Assembly (NCBI RefSeq): GCF_000719865.1
Contig: NZ_JOID01000030.1
Coordinates: forward strand, 1 to 64,000
Length of the DNA: 64,000 nt
Reading direction: 5' to 3'
Source of the DNA: Streptomyces albus subsp. albus
Lineage (GTDB): Bacteria > Actinomycetota > Actinomycetes > Streptomycetales > Streptomycetaceae
The notes below the pieces were generated by a model. It was not told where the DNA came from. It saw nothing but the letters and a program-made list of their open reading frames with translations, and ran no database searches. Positions within the stretch are counted from its first letter, which is position 1; each line of letters starts with the position of its first letter. This document shows, in pieces, positions 43,203 through 51,809 of this stretch. The position numbers and the translations under genes are program-made.

Positions 43203-43560
43203 CCGTTCCTCCCTGTTCTCCACACGGCTGAGGCCATGGATGCCCGTAGCGTACCGCGTCCCCGGCTCCGGCGGACCGGTGCGCACCGGACATCCGGGCG
43301 GCGCGGCAGGTGGCGTGAAATCGGTTCCGGTCCGGCCTGATTCAGCCTCAGTTGCGCTGTGCGCCGGTCGTCTTGCGATGCGCGGTGGGACACGTGGGGC
43401 TCAACTCCCCTCTCCCGGCGCACATGCCCATGGTTTGTGACCAGAACGGATCGCAGATTTCCGTTTGAGGTTCCCCTGCTGAGGAGCGATCAGTAGCCTC
43501 AGGCGCATACACCGGCACAAAAATGGCCGGACCCTCCTGGCCGACACTTGGAGACCACCG
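43203..43560. promoter_or_regulatory. Divergent intergenic region between the stress protein and a DUF574 gene
   Basis: 358 bp without a gene. Bases 43430-43530 are less GC-rich and should hold the promoter of the methyltransferase/GGDEF-EAL pair. A TGAGG...CCTCA inverted element spans about 43468-43503. No promoter hexamers could be assigned with confidence. Confidence 0.3.
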
Positions 43561-44373
43561 ATGGAGCGACCCTCCTGGGCCCCACAGGGCATCGACCTTT
43601 CCGTGCCGAGCGTGTCCCGGATCTACGACTACTACCTGGGCGGCTCGCACAACTTCGAGGCCGACCGGGAGGCGGCGCGCAGGGCGATGGAGATCATGCC
43701 GGGCCTGCCGAAGATCATGCAGGCGAACCGTGCCTTCATGCGCCGGGCCGTACGGTACGCCGCGGGGGAGGGCATCACCCAGTTCCTCGACATAGGCTCC
43801 GGCATACCGACCTTCGGCAACGTGCACGAGGTCGCCCAGGCCGCCGCCCCGGAGGCGAAGGTCGTCTACGTCGACAACGACCCGGTGGCCGTGGCGCACA
43901 GCCGCGCGGTGCTGGAGGGCAACGACTCCGCGGTCATCGCCGCGGCCGACCTGCGCAAGCCGGCGGACATCCTGTCCAGCCCCGAGGTCGGGAGGATGCT
44001 CGACCTCGGCAAGCCGGTGGCCCTGCTCCTCGTCGCCGTCCTGCACTTCCTCACCGAGGACGACCAACCGGAGCGCGTCGTCGCCGAGTTGCGCGACGCG
44101 CTCCCACCGGGAAGCCTGATGGCGCTCACCCACGCGTCCACCGAGGGCGGCCCCCTGACGCCCCGCCAGGGCGACGAGGTGCAGGGCGTCTACCGGCAGG
44201 CCACCTCACCGCTGATCATGCGGTCGCGCGCGGAGGTCACCCGGTTCTTCGACGGCTTCGAGATGGTCGAGCCGGGTCTCGTGTCGATGCCCGACTGGCG
44301 GCCCGACACCCCCGGCGAACAGGAGGACCCCGTGGTCTACACCGGGTTCGCCGGCGTGGGGCGCAAGGCGTGA
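43561..44373 (+). CDS. DUF574 family SAM-dependent methyltransferase
   Basis: 270 residues, same family as the gene at 9446. IYDYYLGGSHNFEADRE replaces the GGKDNYAVDRE version, SAM-binding FLDIGSGIPT and VVYVDNDPVAV are conserved. Substrate unknown. GGAGA precedes the ATG. The stop overlaps the GTG of the GGDEF-EAL gene (GTGA), so the two are translation-coupled, which is unusual for this family. Confidence 0.87.
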   Translation: MERPSWAPQGIDLSVPSVSRIYDYYLGGSHNFEADREAARRAMEIMPGLPKIMQANRAFMRRAVRYAAGEGITQFLDIGSGIPTFGNVHEVAQAAAPEAKVVYVDNDPVAVAHSRAVLEGNDSAVIAAADLRKPADILSSPEVGRMLDLGKPVALLLVAVLHFLTEDDQPERVVAELRDALPPGSLMALTHASTEGGPLTPRQGDEVQGVYRQATSPLIMRSRAEVTRFFDGFEMVEPGLVSMPDWRPDTPGEQEDPVVYTGFAGVGRKA

Positions 44374-46547
44374 CGGCCCGGCCGCCCGGGCCCGGCACCC
44401 CCGGCCCAGACGGTTCCGAGGACGGGCCCGACGACAGACTGAGACGGTTCGCCGCGATCTGGAGCCGGGCCATCTACCCGGCCACGGCCACCTCCATGAC
44501 CCGCGCCGAGTTCGAACAGCATCTGGTCCCGCAGGCCCGCCGGCTGGCGGCGGCCCTGCGGACCCGGCCGTTCGACCCCGGCGCGGGGCTGGAGGTCGGG
44601 GCGGCGCTCGTCGCGGCCCACTGCACCGACCCCGGCAGCCTGCCGCAGACGCTCGGCGTGATCGACTCCTATCTGACGCTCTACTGCCCGCCCGAGGAAC
44701 CGCAGCCGGTGGAGCAGCTCCGCGCCCGCTGCACCCGGCTCCAGCACGCCGTCGCCGCCGGATTCGCCGAGGCCCTGCGCGAGCGGACCCGCTCCGAACA
44801 GGAGGCCATGTCCCGCGCCGCGCTGCGGGCCCAGGCGGAGGCCGAACAGGCACTCCACCGCAGCGAGGCGAGGTTCCGGGCGGTCTTCGAGGGCGCCGCC
44901 ATCGGCATCGGCATCGCCGACATGGAGGGCCGGGTCGTCGACATCAACGAGAGCCTGACCCGGATGTTCGGCGGCCTGGAGCACCATGTGCGCAGCCGCC
45001 GGGTGACCGACTGGACCCACCCCGAGGACGAGCCGGGGGTCTGGCGGATGCTGGCCGAACTCATGCGCGGTGAACGCGACCACTTCCGCGTCGACAAGCC
45101 GTACTACCGCAACGACGGCACCGTCCTGTGGACCAACCTCACGGTCTCCCTCCTCCGCGACCGGGACGGCACCCCCCGCTACATGCTGGCGCTGATGGAG
45201 GACATCACCGAGCGCCGGCTGCTCAACCTGCGCCTCCGCTACGAGGCGACGCACGACGCCCTCACCGGGCTCCCCAACCGGACCTTCTTCTTCGAACGGC
45301 TGGAATCCGCGGTCGTCGCCCGCGGGGGCACCGCCCGGTTCGGCCTCTGCTACCTGGACCTGGACGGCTTCAAGACGGTCAACGACCACCTCGGCCACGC
45401 CATCGGCGACCAGCTGCTGGTCGCCGTCGCCGACCGGCTGCAAGCGTGCGTCACCGGCCCCGGACAGCTCGTCGCGCGGATCGGCGGTGACGAGTTCGTG
45501 GCCCTCATCAACGATCCGCCCGAGCAGAAGGACGTCACCGACTTCGCCGAGCGCATCCTCGACGCCCTCTCCACCCCGGTCTCCATCGCCGGCAAGGAAC
45601 TGGCCGTACGGGGCAGCATCGGCATCGTCGACGGCCCGGCGGGCAAGCTCGGCGCCGCCGAGGTGCTGCGCAGCGCGGACATCACCATGTACCGGGCCAA
45701 GGCCGCGGGCGGCAACCGCTACGAGCACGCCGACCCCGAGGCCGACACCCGCGTCATCACCCGCCACGGCCTGACCAACAGCCTGCCGCTGGCGCTCCAG
45801 CGCGGCGAGTTCTTCATCGAGTACCAGCCGCTGGTCCGGCTCAGCGACGGCCAGGTGCACGGCGCGGAGGCCCTGGTCCGCTGGTCCCATCCGCTGCGCG
45901 GCGTGCTCGGGCCGGACCAGTTCATCCCCCTCGCGGAGAACACCGGCCTGATCGTGCCGCTCGGCCGCTGGGTGCTGGAGGAGGCCGTACGGCAGGCCCG
46001 CGACTGGCAGTTCCAGCACATCGACGGCAAGGCCCTGCGCGTCAACGTCAATCTGTCGCCCTGTCAGCTCCACCACCCGCATCTGGTGCGGGACACGGCG
46101 GAGGTGCTCAAGGAGGCCGGCCTGGAGCCGTCCTCGCTCTGCCTGGAGGTCACCGAGAGCGCCCTCATCGGCGCCGACGAGGCCCTGCTGAAGCCGCTGC
46201 GCGAACTGGCCGACCTCGGTGTCGACATCGCCCTCGACGACTTCGGCACCGGCTACTCCAACCTCTCCAACCTGCGCCGGATGCCGCTCAGCACCCTCAA
46301 ACTCGACCGATCCTTCACCCGGGGCATGCAGCGGGAGCCGGCCGACCCCATCGACATCAAGATCGTGGAGGGCATCGTCTCCCTCGCGCACACCCTCGAC
46401 CTCGCGGTCACCGTCGAGGGCGTGGAGACGGGCGTCCAGGCCGAGCATCTGCGCGTCCTCGGCTGCGACACGGCCCAGGGCTGGTACTACGCCCGCCCCG
46501 GCCCGCCCGAGCACCTGCACACCCTCTCCCTGGCCGACGCGACCTGA
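44370..46547 (+). CDS. PAS-GGDEF-EAL cyclic-di-GMP enzyme
   Basis: 725 residues, no membrane segment. Residues 1-150 are helical (a regulatory domain). PAS domain about 165-290 (FRAVFEGAAIGIGIADMEG). Diguanylate cyclase domain about 295-460 with an intact RIGGDEFVAL. Phosphodiesterase domain about 475-720 with GAEALVRW, NVNLSPCQLH, VTESALI, ALDDFGTGYSNLSNL and VEGVET. Both active sites look complete; no RxxD inhibitory site precedes GGDEF (GPGQ instead). The architecture is like RmdA/RmdB-type regulators of Streptomyces development. Net activity cannot be predicted. Confidence 0.92.
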   Translation: MTARPPGPGTPGPDGSEDGPDDRLRRFAAIWSRAIYPATATSMTRAEFEQHLVPQARRLAAALRTRPFDPGAGLEVGAALVAAHCTDPGSLPQTLGVIDSYLTLYCPPEEPQPVEQLRARCTRLQHAVAAGFAEALRERTRSEQEAMSRAALRAQAEAEQALHRSEARFRAVFEGAAIGIGIADMEGRVVDINESLTRMFGGLEHHVRSRRVTDWTHPEDEPGVWRMLAELMRGERDHFRVDKPYYRNDGTVLWTNLTVSLLRDRDGTPRYMLALMEDITERRLLNLRLRYEATHDALTGLPNRTFFFERLESAVVARGGTARFGLCYLDLDGFKTVNDHLGHAIGDQLLVAVADRLQACVTGPGQLVARIGGDEFVALINDPPEQKDVTDFAERILDALSTPVSIAGKELAVRGSIGIVDGPAGKLGAAEVLRSADITMYRAKAAGGNRYEHADPEADTRVITRHGLTNSLPLALQRGEFFIEYQPLVRLSDGQVHGAEALVRWSHPLRGVLGPDQFIPLAENTGLIVPLGRWVLEEAVRQARDWQFQHIDGKALRVNVNLSPCQLHHPHLVRDTAEVLKEAGLEPSSLCLEVTESALIGADEALLKPLRELADLGVDIALDDFGTGYSNLSNLRRMPLSTLKLDRSFTRGMQREPADPIDIKIVEGIVSLAHTLDLAVTVEGVETGVQAEHLRVLGCDTAQGWYYARPGPPEHLHTLSLADAT

Positions 46548-46724
46548 CGCGGGGGCGGCCCGGCGGCTTCCCCGAGGGCGTGAATCAGCCATCCTCCGGG
46601 TGGCCTGCCGGGCTCCGGGGACCAATGGGGGAAAGTCATATAACAAGCCTTTGGCTGCCACCGTTCCACCGCAGACACAGAAGGCGGCGGCCGCCGGGGG
46701 CGCCGCCCACGCCGGAGGATGCCG

Positions 46725-47651
46725 CTAGGTGTGACGCGCGTCGCGCTGCTGTTCGGCGGCGCGGCGCAGTTGTTCCAACTTCGCCGGCAGCAGGTGCTGG
46801 AGCCCGTAGCGGGCGCGGCCGCGCCGGTAGGAGGTGATGAGTCCGTTCTCCTCCAGTGGCATCCCTGCCGGCCGTCCCACGGCGTTGCCGTTCTCGTCCG
46901 GGAGGCCGGCGTGGTTCGGGCGCAGGGACACCCACAGGCGGGAGGTGCCGTGGGCGAACGCGACCAGATCCGCACGGGCCGCGAGCCAGCGGTCCAGGGC
47001 GGCCCGGGCGAGCGGGGAGAGCGGCAGCCACTCGCCTGTCACCGGGGCGGCGGTGCCGTGCTGCGGACGCCGCTCCACGTACACCGAGCGGCGGTCTCCG
47101 GTGAGATGGGTGATCCGCAGGCCGGTCAGTTCGCCGGAGCGCGCGGCCGTGTCCAGCACCAGGGCGAGCACGGCGGTCAGCCGGACCCGTCCCGGGGACA
47201 GAGGGCCGGCGAGGTCCCGGTCGAGCTGCCGCCGCAGCGCGGCCAGTTGGGCGAAGGCGGGGACCGGGTGCAGGTCCGGGGTCCCGGTGACCGCCAGGTG
47301 CAGGTCCGGCAGACCGGCCGCCTCCCGCAGCAGATCGAGGCAGACCAGCCGGGTCTGGTTGGTGTGCCCGGACGTCGGCGGGCGCCGGCCGGCGACCAGG
47401 CGGTGACGCAGCGCGCCGGACTCCGCCCGGCGCAGGTACGGGCCCAGGGCCTCCTCGCCCAGGAGGTGCCGCAGGCTGCCGCGTGCCGGGGCGGGCAGGG
47501 CGTCCTGGCGCAGAGCCGTTTCCAACTCGCGCCGGACCATGCCCAGTTGCCGCCGACGCGCGTCCCCGGTCGCGGGCATCGCGTCGAGGAGCGCGTCCAG
47601 CGCGGCGATGGAGGGATACGAAGGTGTCGGCACCCGGCGATTGTCACCCAC
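46725..47651 (-). CDS. Degenerate tyrosine-recombinase-like protein
   Basis: About 308 residues. The middle resembles the catalytic core of phage integrases: LVLDTAARSGELTGLRITHL has the first catalytic Arg in context, followed by a beta-hairpin-like segment and WLPLSPLARAALDRWL. The C-terminal part, where His-x-x-Arg, His/Trp and Tyr should occur, reads ITSYRRGRARYGLQHLL and lacks a clear HxxR and nucleophile. It is either inactive or a divergent DNA-binding relative. No attachment site or mobile gene is next to it. Start uncertain; GTG 47651 chosen because GAGGGGCGGG is just upstream. Confidence 0.55.
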   Translation of the reverse strand: MGDNRRVPTPSYPSIAALDALLDAMPATGDARRRQLGMVRRELETALRQDALPAPARGSLRHLLGEEALGPYLRRAESGALRHRLVAGRRPPTSGHTNQTRLVCLDLLREAAGLPDLHLAVTGTPDLHPVPAFAQLAALRRQLDRDLAGPLSPGRVRLTAVLALVLDTAARSGELTGLRITHLTGDRRSVYVERRPQHGTAAPVTGEWLPLSPLARAALDRWLAARADLVAFAHGTSRLWVSLRPNHAGLPDENGNAVGRPAGMPLEENGLITSYRRGRARYGLQHLLPAKLEQLRRAAEQQRDARHT

Positions 47652-47823
47652 CCCGCCCCTCACCCGCACGGACCTTTCGCGGCGGCGGGGTCGTGGTGGC
47701 CCGCGGTGGCCGTGTCCCCGGCGGTCTCCGGGCGCCTCCGCCGTCCGCGCCGGGCGGGCTCGTCCGCGCCGGTGCGTGCCGTTCCGTGCCCGGGCCGGCC
47801 GGGGCCGCCGGCCCGCCGGCCCG

Positions 47824-48852
47824 TCAGCCGGCCAGCGGGTCGAGGCGCATCGACTCGACCTTGCCCTCGATCATCGCGCCGAGTCCCCGGACGGCACAGG
47901 TGTCCGGGGCGTCGGCGGTGTGCACCGGCATCCCGGTCGAGCGGCTCAGCATCGCGTCCAGTCCCGGCAGCAGGGCGCTCCCGCCGGCCAGGACGACGCC
48001 GCGTTCGGAGAGGTCCGCGACGAGGTCGGGCGGGCAGCGCCGCAGGACGGCGCGGATCGCGTCGAGCACGGCGGTGAGCGGGCCGCCGACGGCCTGCCGG
48101 ACGCTCTCGGTGTCCACGGTCACCGTCCGCGCCAGTCCCGTCGTCACGTCGCGGCCGTGCACCTCGGCCACCGCGGGGCTCTGCTCCGCCGAGTGCAGGA
48201 TCATCCGCAGCGGGCGCACCGCCGGGTACGGCAGCAGCAGTTCGTGGCGGCTGCGGAGGTGTTCGATGACGGCGTAGTCGATGGAGTCGCCGCCGACCGG
48301 CACGGTCTCCGCGGCCACGATCGAGCCGAGTGACAGCACCGCCACTTGCGTGGTGCCCGCTCCGCAGACCACGATCATCGTCGCCTCCGGGTGCTCCACC
48401 GGGAGGCCCGAGCCGATGGCCGCGCAGATGAGGGTGTCGGCCAGTTCCACCCGGCGGGCGCCGACCGCGGTGAGGGTCTCCCGCAGGGCGCGCTGCGCGA
48501 GCGGTTCGCTGTCGTGCGGTACGCAGGCGGCGAAGCGCATGCCGGGCCGGCGGATCCAGGTGTGGCGGAGTTTGCCCCCGATGAGGTGGCGCAGCATCCG
48601 GCGGGCCAGGTCGACGTTGACGACGGTGCCGCCCTGCACGGGGCGGACGACCCGGATGTGCTCGGGGGTGCGCCCGGTCATGCGTTCGGCGAGTTCGCCC
48701 ACCGCGAGGAGCGCGCCGGTACGGGTGTTGACGGCGGCGACGCTCGGCTCGTCGACGATGAGGCCGGTGTCCTTGACGTACACCCGGCTCCTCGACGCGC
48801 CGAGGTCCACGGCGACCGAGCAGCGGCGCATCTCTTCGATGTTGACGGGCAC
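47824..48852 (-). CDS. MreB/Mbl-like actin homologue
   Basis: 342 residues of the actin superfamily. N-terminal VAVDLGASRSRVYVKDTGLI and IVDEPSVAAVN match the MreB phosphate-1 region; VVCGAGTTQVAVLSLG matches phosphate-2; GVVLAGGSALLPGLD matches the adenosine-binding motif. Streptomyces carry MreB-like paralogues besides the mre cluster that act in spore-wall integrity; this is probably one of them, as no mreC/mreD neighbour is present. GTG start with GGGAGG upstream. Confidence 0.85.
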   Translation of the reverse strand: MPVNIEEMRRCSVAVDLGASRSRVYVKDTGLIVDEPSVAAVNTRTGALLAVGELAERMTGRTPEHIRVVRPVQGGTVVNVDLARRMLRHLIGGKLRHTWIRRPGMRFAACVPHDSEPLAQRALRETLTAVGARRVELADTLICAAIGSGLPVEHPEATMIVVCGAGTTQVAVLSLGSIVAAETVPVGGDSIDYAVIEHLRSRHELLLPYPAVRPLRMILHSAEQSPAVAEVHGRDVTTGLARTVTVDTESVRQAVGGPLTAVLDAIRAVLRRCPPDLVADLSERGVVLAGGSALLPGLDAMLSRSTGMPVHTADAPDTCAVRGLGAMIEGKVESMRLDPLAG

Positions 48853-49041
48853 GTCGGGTCCTCCCCTGCGGGACGGTGCGGAGGGCGGGCGCGCGGGCCC
48901 GCTTCCGTACAGCCTCCGGCAGGCCCGGAGGGTGTGCCCGCCGGGGAGGTCCGGCCGGGGGAGCGCGGTGGCCCGTTCGGGGGACGGACGGGGCGGTGGC
49001 GCCGGCGGGTGGGCCGGGTGCCGGAGCCGCCGGTGCGCCGG

Positions 49042-49257
49042 TCAGCCGGCGTCCTCCAGCCGGAAGCCGACCTTCAGGCCGACCTGGTAGTGCTCGACCT
49101 GCCCGTCCTTGATCTGTCCGCGCATCTCGGTCACCTCGAACCAGTCGAGGTGCCGCAGGGTTTCCGAGGCGCGGCGGATCCCGTTGCGGATGGCGTCGTC
49201 GAGTCCCTCGTGCGACGAGCCGACGATCTCGGTCACCCGGTAGACGTGGTTGGTCAT
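49042..49257 (-). CDS. Dodecin
   Basis: 71 residues. The sequence MTNHVYRVTEIVGSS, then AIRNGIRRASETLRHLDWFEV and GQVEHYQVGLKVGFRLE, matches dodecin, a dodecameric flavin-storage protein; the Trp in LDWFEV is the flavin-stacking residue. Start fixed by homology; ribosome site modest (GGGAGA about 8 nt away). Confidence 0.93.
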   Translation of the reverse strand: MTNHVYRVTEIVGSSHEGLDDAIRNGIRRASETLRHLDWFEVTEMRGQIKDGQVEHYQVGLKVGFRLEDAG

Positions 49258-49392
49258 GGCGATCTCCCTGACTGTGTGGCCGGTGTGGCGCGGTGGGGCG
49301 CGCCGCGGTGGGCGGGGGCGGGGGTGGTCACGACCCACCGTGCCCCGGCGGGCGCGGGCGCGCGAGGCGAGGGGGCCGTGCGGCGTACCGGG

Positions 49393-49761
49393 TCAGCGGC
49401 CGGTGTCGCGCGGGGGTTTCAGCGGGTCGTGGCCCATGTTCATGAGCCGGTGCCGCCAGTGGCTCTGTCCGGCCACCGGTTCCATGTCCTCGCGCCGTTG
49501 CTCCGTCACCCGGTCGACGACCTTGTGCATCACCCGGATGTCGTCGTCGGTGAGGTCGGTGCGGCGTGACTGCAGGATGTGCAGAACGTGCCGGCCCAGC
49601 CGCGTACCGGAGTGGTCCGGTTCGGTCTCGCTGACCTCGCCGGCGGATTCCGTCCGCAGCCATGCGGCGAGTTCCTCGGAGTTCATGTTGACGACGCGGT
49701 GGAACTCGTCCCAGAGCGCGTCGAGCTCGATGGTGGAGATGTGAGCCGATGTGTCAGCCAC
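49393..49761 (-). CDS. DUF3140-type protein
   Basis: 122 residues. Family pattern: LDALWDEFHRVVNMNSEELAAWL at the start, followed by RLGRHVLHILQSRRTDL, then a helical MHKVVDRV and RHRLMNMGHDP near the end. Small cytosolic actinobacterial protein; the middle resembles a plant-type DNA-binding fold but function is unproven. GTG 49761 follows GGGAGG. Confidence 0.82.
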   Translation of the reverse strand: MADTSAHISTIELDALWDEFHRVVNMNSEELAAWLRTESAGEVSETEPDHSGTRLGRHVLHILQSRRTDLTDDDIRVMHKVVDRVTEQRREDMEPVAGQSHWRHRLMNMGHDPLKPPRDTGR

Positions 49762-50039
49762 GGTGTGCCTCCCGGGCCCGGTTTCCGTCGGTCGTCCCGG
49801 CGTCCGCGACGCCGGTCGCTTACGACATCCACGGGTGCCCGGCAGGGGCGCGGGGAAACGGGTGGGAAACGCCGGGAGTCCGGTTGGTCCGTGCGTCCGG
49901 TGCCGGGGAGCCGGGCGTCGCGGGGCCGCTGCTCGCGGAGTCCGCAGCTCCGGGCCCGGCCGGGCAGGCGTCCGGCCAGGTGGAGGCCGGTCCCCCGGGG
50001 GACGCGCGGGGGACCGGCCGGACCGTCCGTACCGTCCGT

Positions 50040-51008
50040 TCAGCTCGCGGCCGGCGCCGCCAGCGACAGGGCGAAGCGGTTCTCCTCGTCCGTCCACCAG
50101 TGGCGCAACTCCATGCCGGCGGCGGCCAGTTCCTTCCGGACACCCTCCCGCCGGAACTTGGCCGAGACCTCGGTGCGCAGTTCCTCGCCGGCGTCGAAGG
50201 TGACGGCGAGGTCCAGCGCGGGGATCTTCGCGGTCAGCGCGTGCCGGGCGCGCAGCCGCATCTCGATCCATTCGTGCTCGGCGTCCCACAGCGCGACGTG
50301 GTCGAAGTCGTCCGGGTCGAAGTCCGCGCCGAGTTCGCGGTCCAGGACCGACAGGACGTTCTTGTTGAACGCGGCGGTGACACCCCGGGCGTCGTCGTAG
50401 GCCGCCACCAGCGTGCGTTCGTCCTTCACCAGGTCGGTGCCGAGCAGCAGCGTGTCACCGGGGGAGAGCAGGCCGCGCACGGCGGTCAGGAAGGCGGCGC
50501 GCTCGGCGGGCAGCAGGTTGCCGATCGTGCCGCCGAGGAAGGCGACCAGGCGCGGGCCGGGGGTGTCCGGGAGCCGGAGTCCGTGCTGGAAGTCGGTCAC
50601 CAGGGCGTGGACCTCCAGCTCCGGATGGTCCGCCAGCAGGCTTTCGCCCGCCAGGCGCAGCGCCGACTCGCTGACGTCGACGGGCACGTAGGCCCGCAGG
50701 CCGCCCAGGGCCCGCAGGAGGTGGCGGGTCTTCTCGGAGGAGCCGGAGCCCAGTTCCACCAGGGTGCGGGCGCCGCTCGCCGCGGCGACGGCGTCCGCGC
50801 GGGCGGCGAGGATCTCCCGTTCCGCGCGGGTCGGGTAGTACTCGGGAAGTCGCGTGATCTCCTCGAACAGCTCGCTGCCGCGGGCGTCGTAGAACCACTT
50901 GGGCGGCAGCTCCCTGGGGCGGGTGGAGAGGCCGCGGAGGACGTCGGTGCGCAGAGCGGCGGCGGTGGCGTCGGCGGGCAGCGTGCGGGTGACGGCGAAC
51001 GGACTCAC
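50040..51008 (-). CDS. egtD: EgtD, L-histidine N-alpha-methyltransferase
   Basis: 322 residues. SAM motif VELGSGSSEKTRHLL, then VPVDVSESAL, FLGGTIGNLLP and a C-terminal substrate domain with EEN and RFALSL. It trimethylates histidine to hercynine, the first step of ergothioneine synthesis. It is the last gene of the operon; the GTG start overlaps the egtC stop. KWFYDARGSELFEEIT near residue 37 is the standard family N-terminus. Confidence 0.95.
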   Translation of the reverse strand: MSPFAVTRTLPADATAAALRTDVLRGLSTRPRELPPKWFYDARGSELFEEITRLPEYYPTRAEREILAARADAVAAASGARTLVELGSGSSEKTRHLLRALGGLRAYVPVDVSESALRLAGESLLADHPELEVHALVTDFQHGLRLPDTPGPRLVAFLGGTIGNLLPAERAAFLTAVRGLLSPGDTLLLGTDLVKDERTLVAAYDDARGVTAAFNKNVLSVLDRELGADFDPDDFDHVALWDAEHEWIEMRLRARHALTAKIPALDLAVTFDAGEELRTEVSAKFRREGVRKELAAAGMELRHWWTDEENRFALSLAAPAAS

Positions 51009-51760
51009 GCGGGCTCCTTGAGCGGGGTCAGGAGAACATCGGTGCGGGTTGCGGTGAGCAGGGTGCGGTCGGGCGCCTCGGTCCAGCGGGGATCGTCGTC
51101 GTAGGGCTCGGAGGCCACGACGGTGCGCCGGGCGGCCGGGTCGGCGAGATACCAGAGGGTGTCGCCCCAGGCGGTGGCGGCGACGGTGGTGCCGTCGGTC
51201 AGCAGCAGATTGAGCCGGGAACCGGGTGCCGCCGCGGCCAGTTCCCCGACGGCGGCGGACAGCGCGTCGCCCAGGGAGTCGCCGCGGCGCAGCGCGTGGC
51301 GGACCAGCGCCCAGACGAAGGCCGCGTCGCAGCGCGCCGGAAGCGTCAGCAGGTCCTCCGGCGGCAGTGCGGCTGCGAGCGGGGCGGCGGAGGCGGGCCA
51401 GCCCGTCAGGGCCCCGTTGTGGCTGAACAGCCAGGGGCCGTCGGCGAACGGCGCGGCGGCGGCCTCGCCGTCGGCGCCGGCCTCGGTCGCGTCCCGTACG
51501 GCGGCGAGGAGGGCGCGGGTGCGCACGGCGCGGGCGAGGTCGGCGAAGGACTGGTCGGCCCAGATGGGGCCGGCGCGGCGGTAGCGGGCGGGCACCGGGT
51601 CGCCGTCGGCGTACCAGCCGACGCCGAAGCCGTCGGCGTTGACGGTGCCGTACCGCTGGCGGCGCGGCGCCCACGACTGGCGGTACAGCCCGTGCCCGGG
51701 GGTGACGAGGACGTCCCGCCAGGGGACGGCGGGGCCCAGGTAGGCCACGTGCCGGCACAT
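51005..51760 (-). CDS. egtC: EgtC, gamma-glutamyl-hercynylcysteine sulfoxide hydrolase
   Basis: 251 residues of the class II glutamine amidotransferase fold. The protein starts MCRHVAYLG, so removal of Met exposes the Cys nucleophile; this fixes the start at 51760 rather than 51769. NADGFGVGWY and LFSHNGALTGW are the substrate-binding motifs. It removes glutamate from the EgtB product. GGAGG is 8 nt before the start. It follows egtB by 49 nt and overlaps egtD. Confidence 0.95.
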   Translation of the reverse strand: MCRHVAYLGPAVPWRDVLVTPGHGLYRQSWAPRRQRYGTVNADGFGVGWYADGDPVPARYRRAGPIWADQSFADLARAVRTRALLAAVRDATEAGADGEAAAAPFADGPWLFSHNGALTGWPASAAPLAAALPPEDLLTLPARCDAAFVWALVRHALRRGDSLGDALSAAVGELAAAAPGSRLNLLLTDGTTVAATAWGDTLWYLADPAARRTVVASEPYDDDPRWTEAPDRTLLTATRTDVLLTPLKEPA

Positions 51761-51809
51761 CAGCCGCACCTCCGTCCGGAGACCGCGGGCGCGGGCCCGC
51801 GCCGGGCGG

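Noticed and set aside
46725..47651. An intact prophage or integrative element
   Set aside because: Only one degenerate recombinase-like gene; no tRNA, attachment repeats, replication, transfer or phage genes around it.
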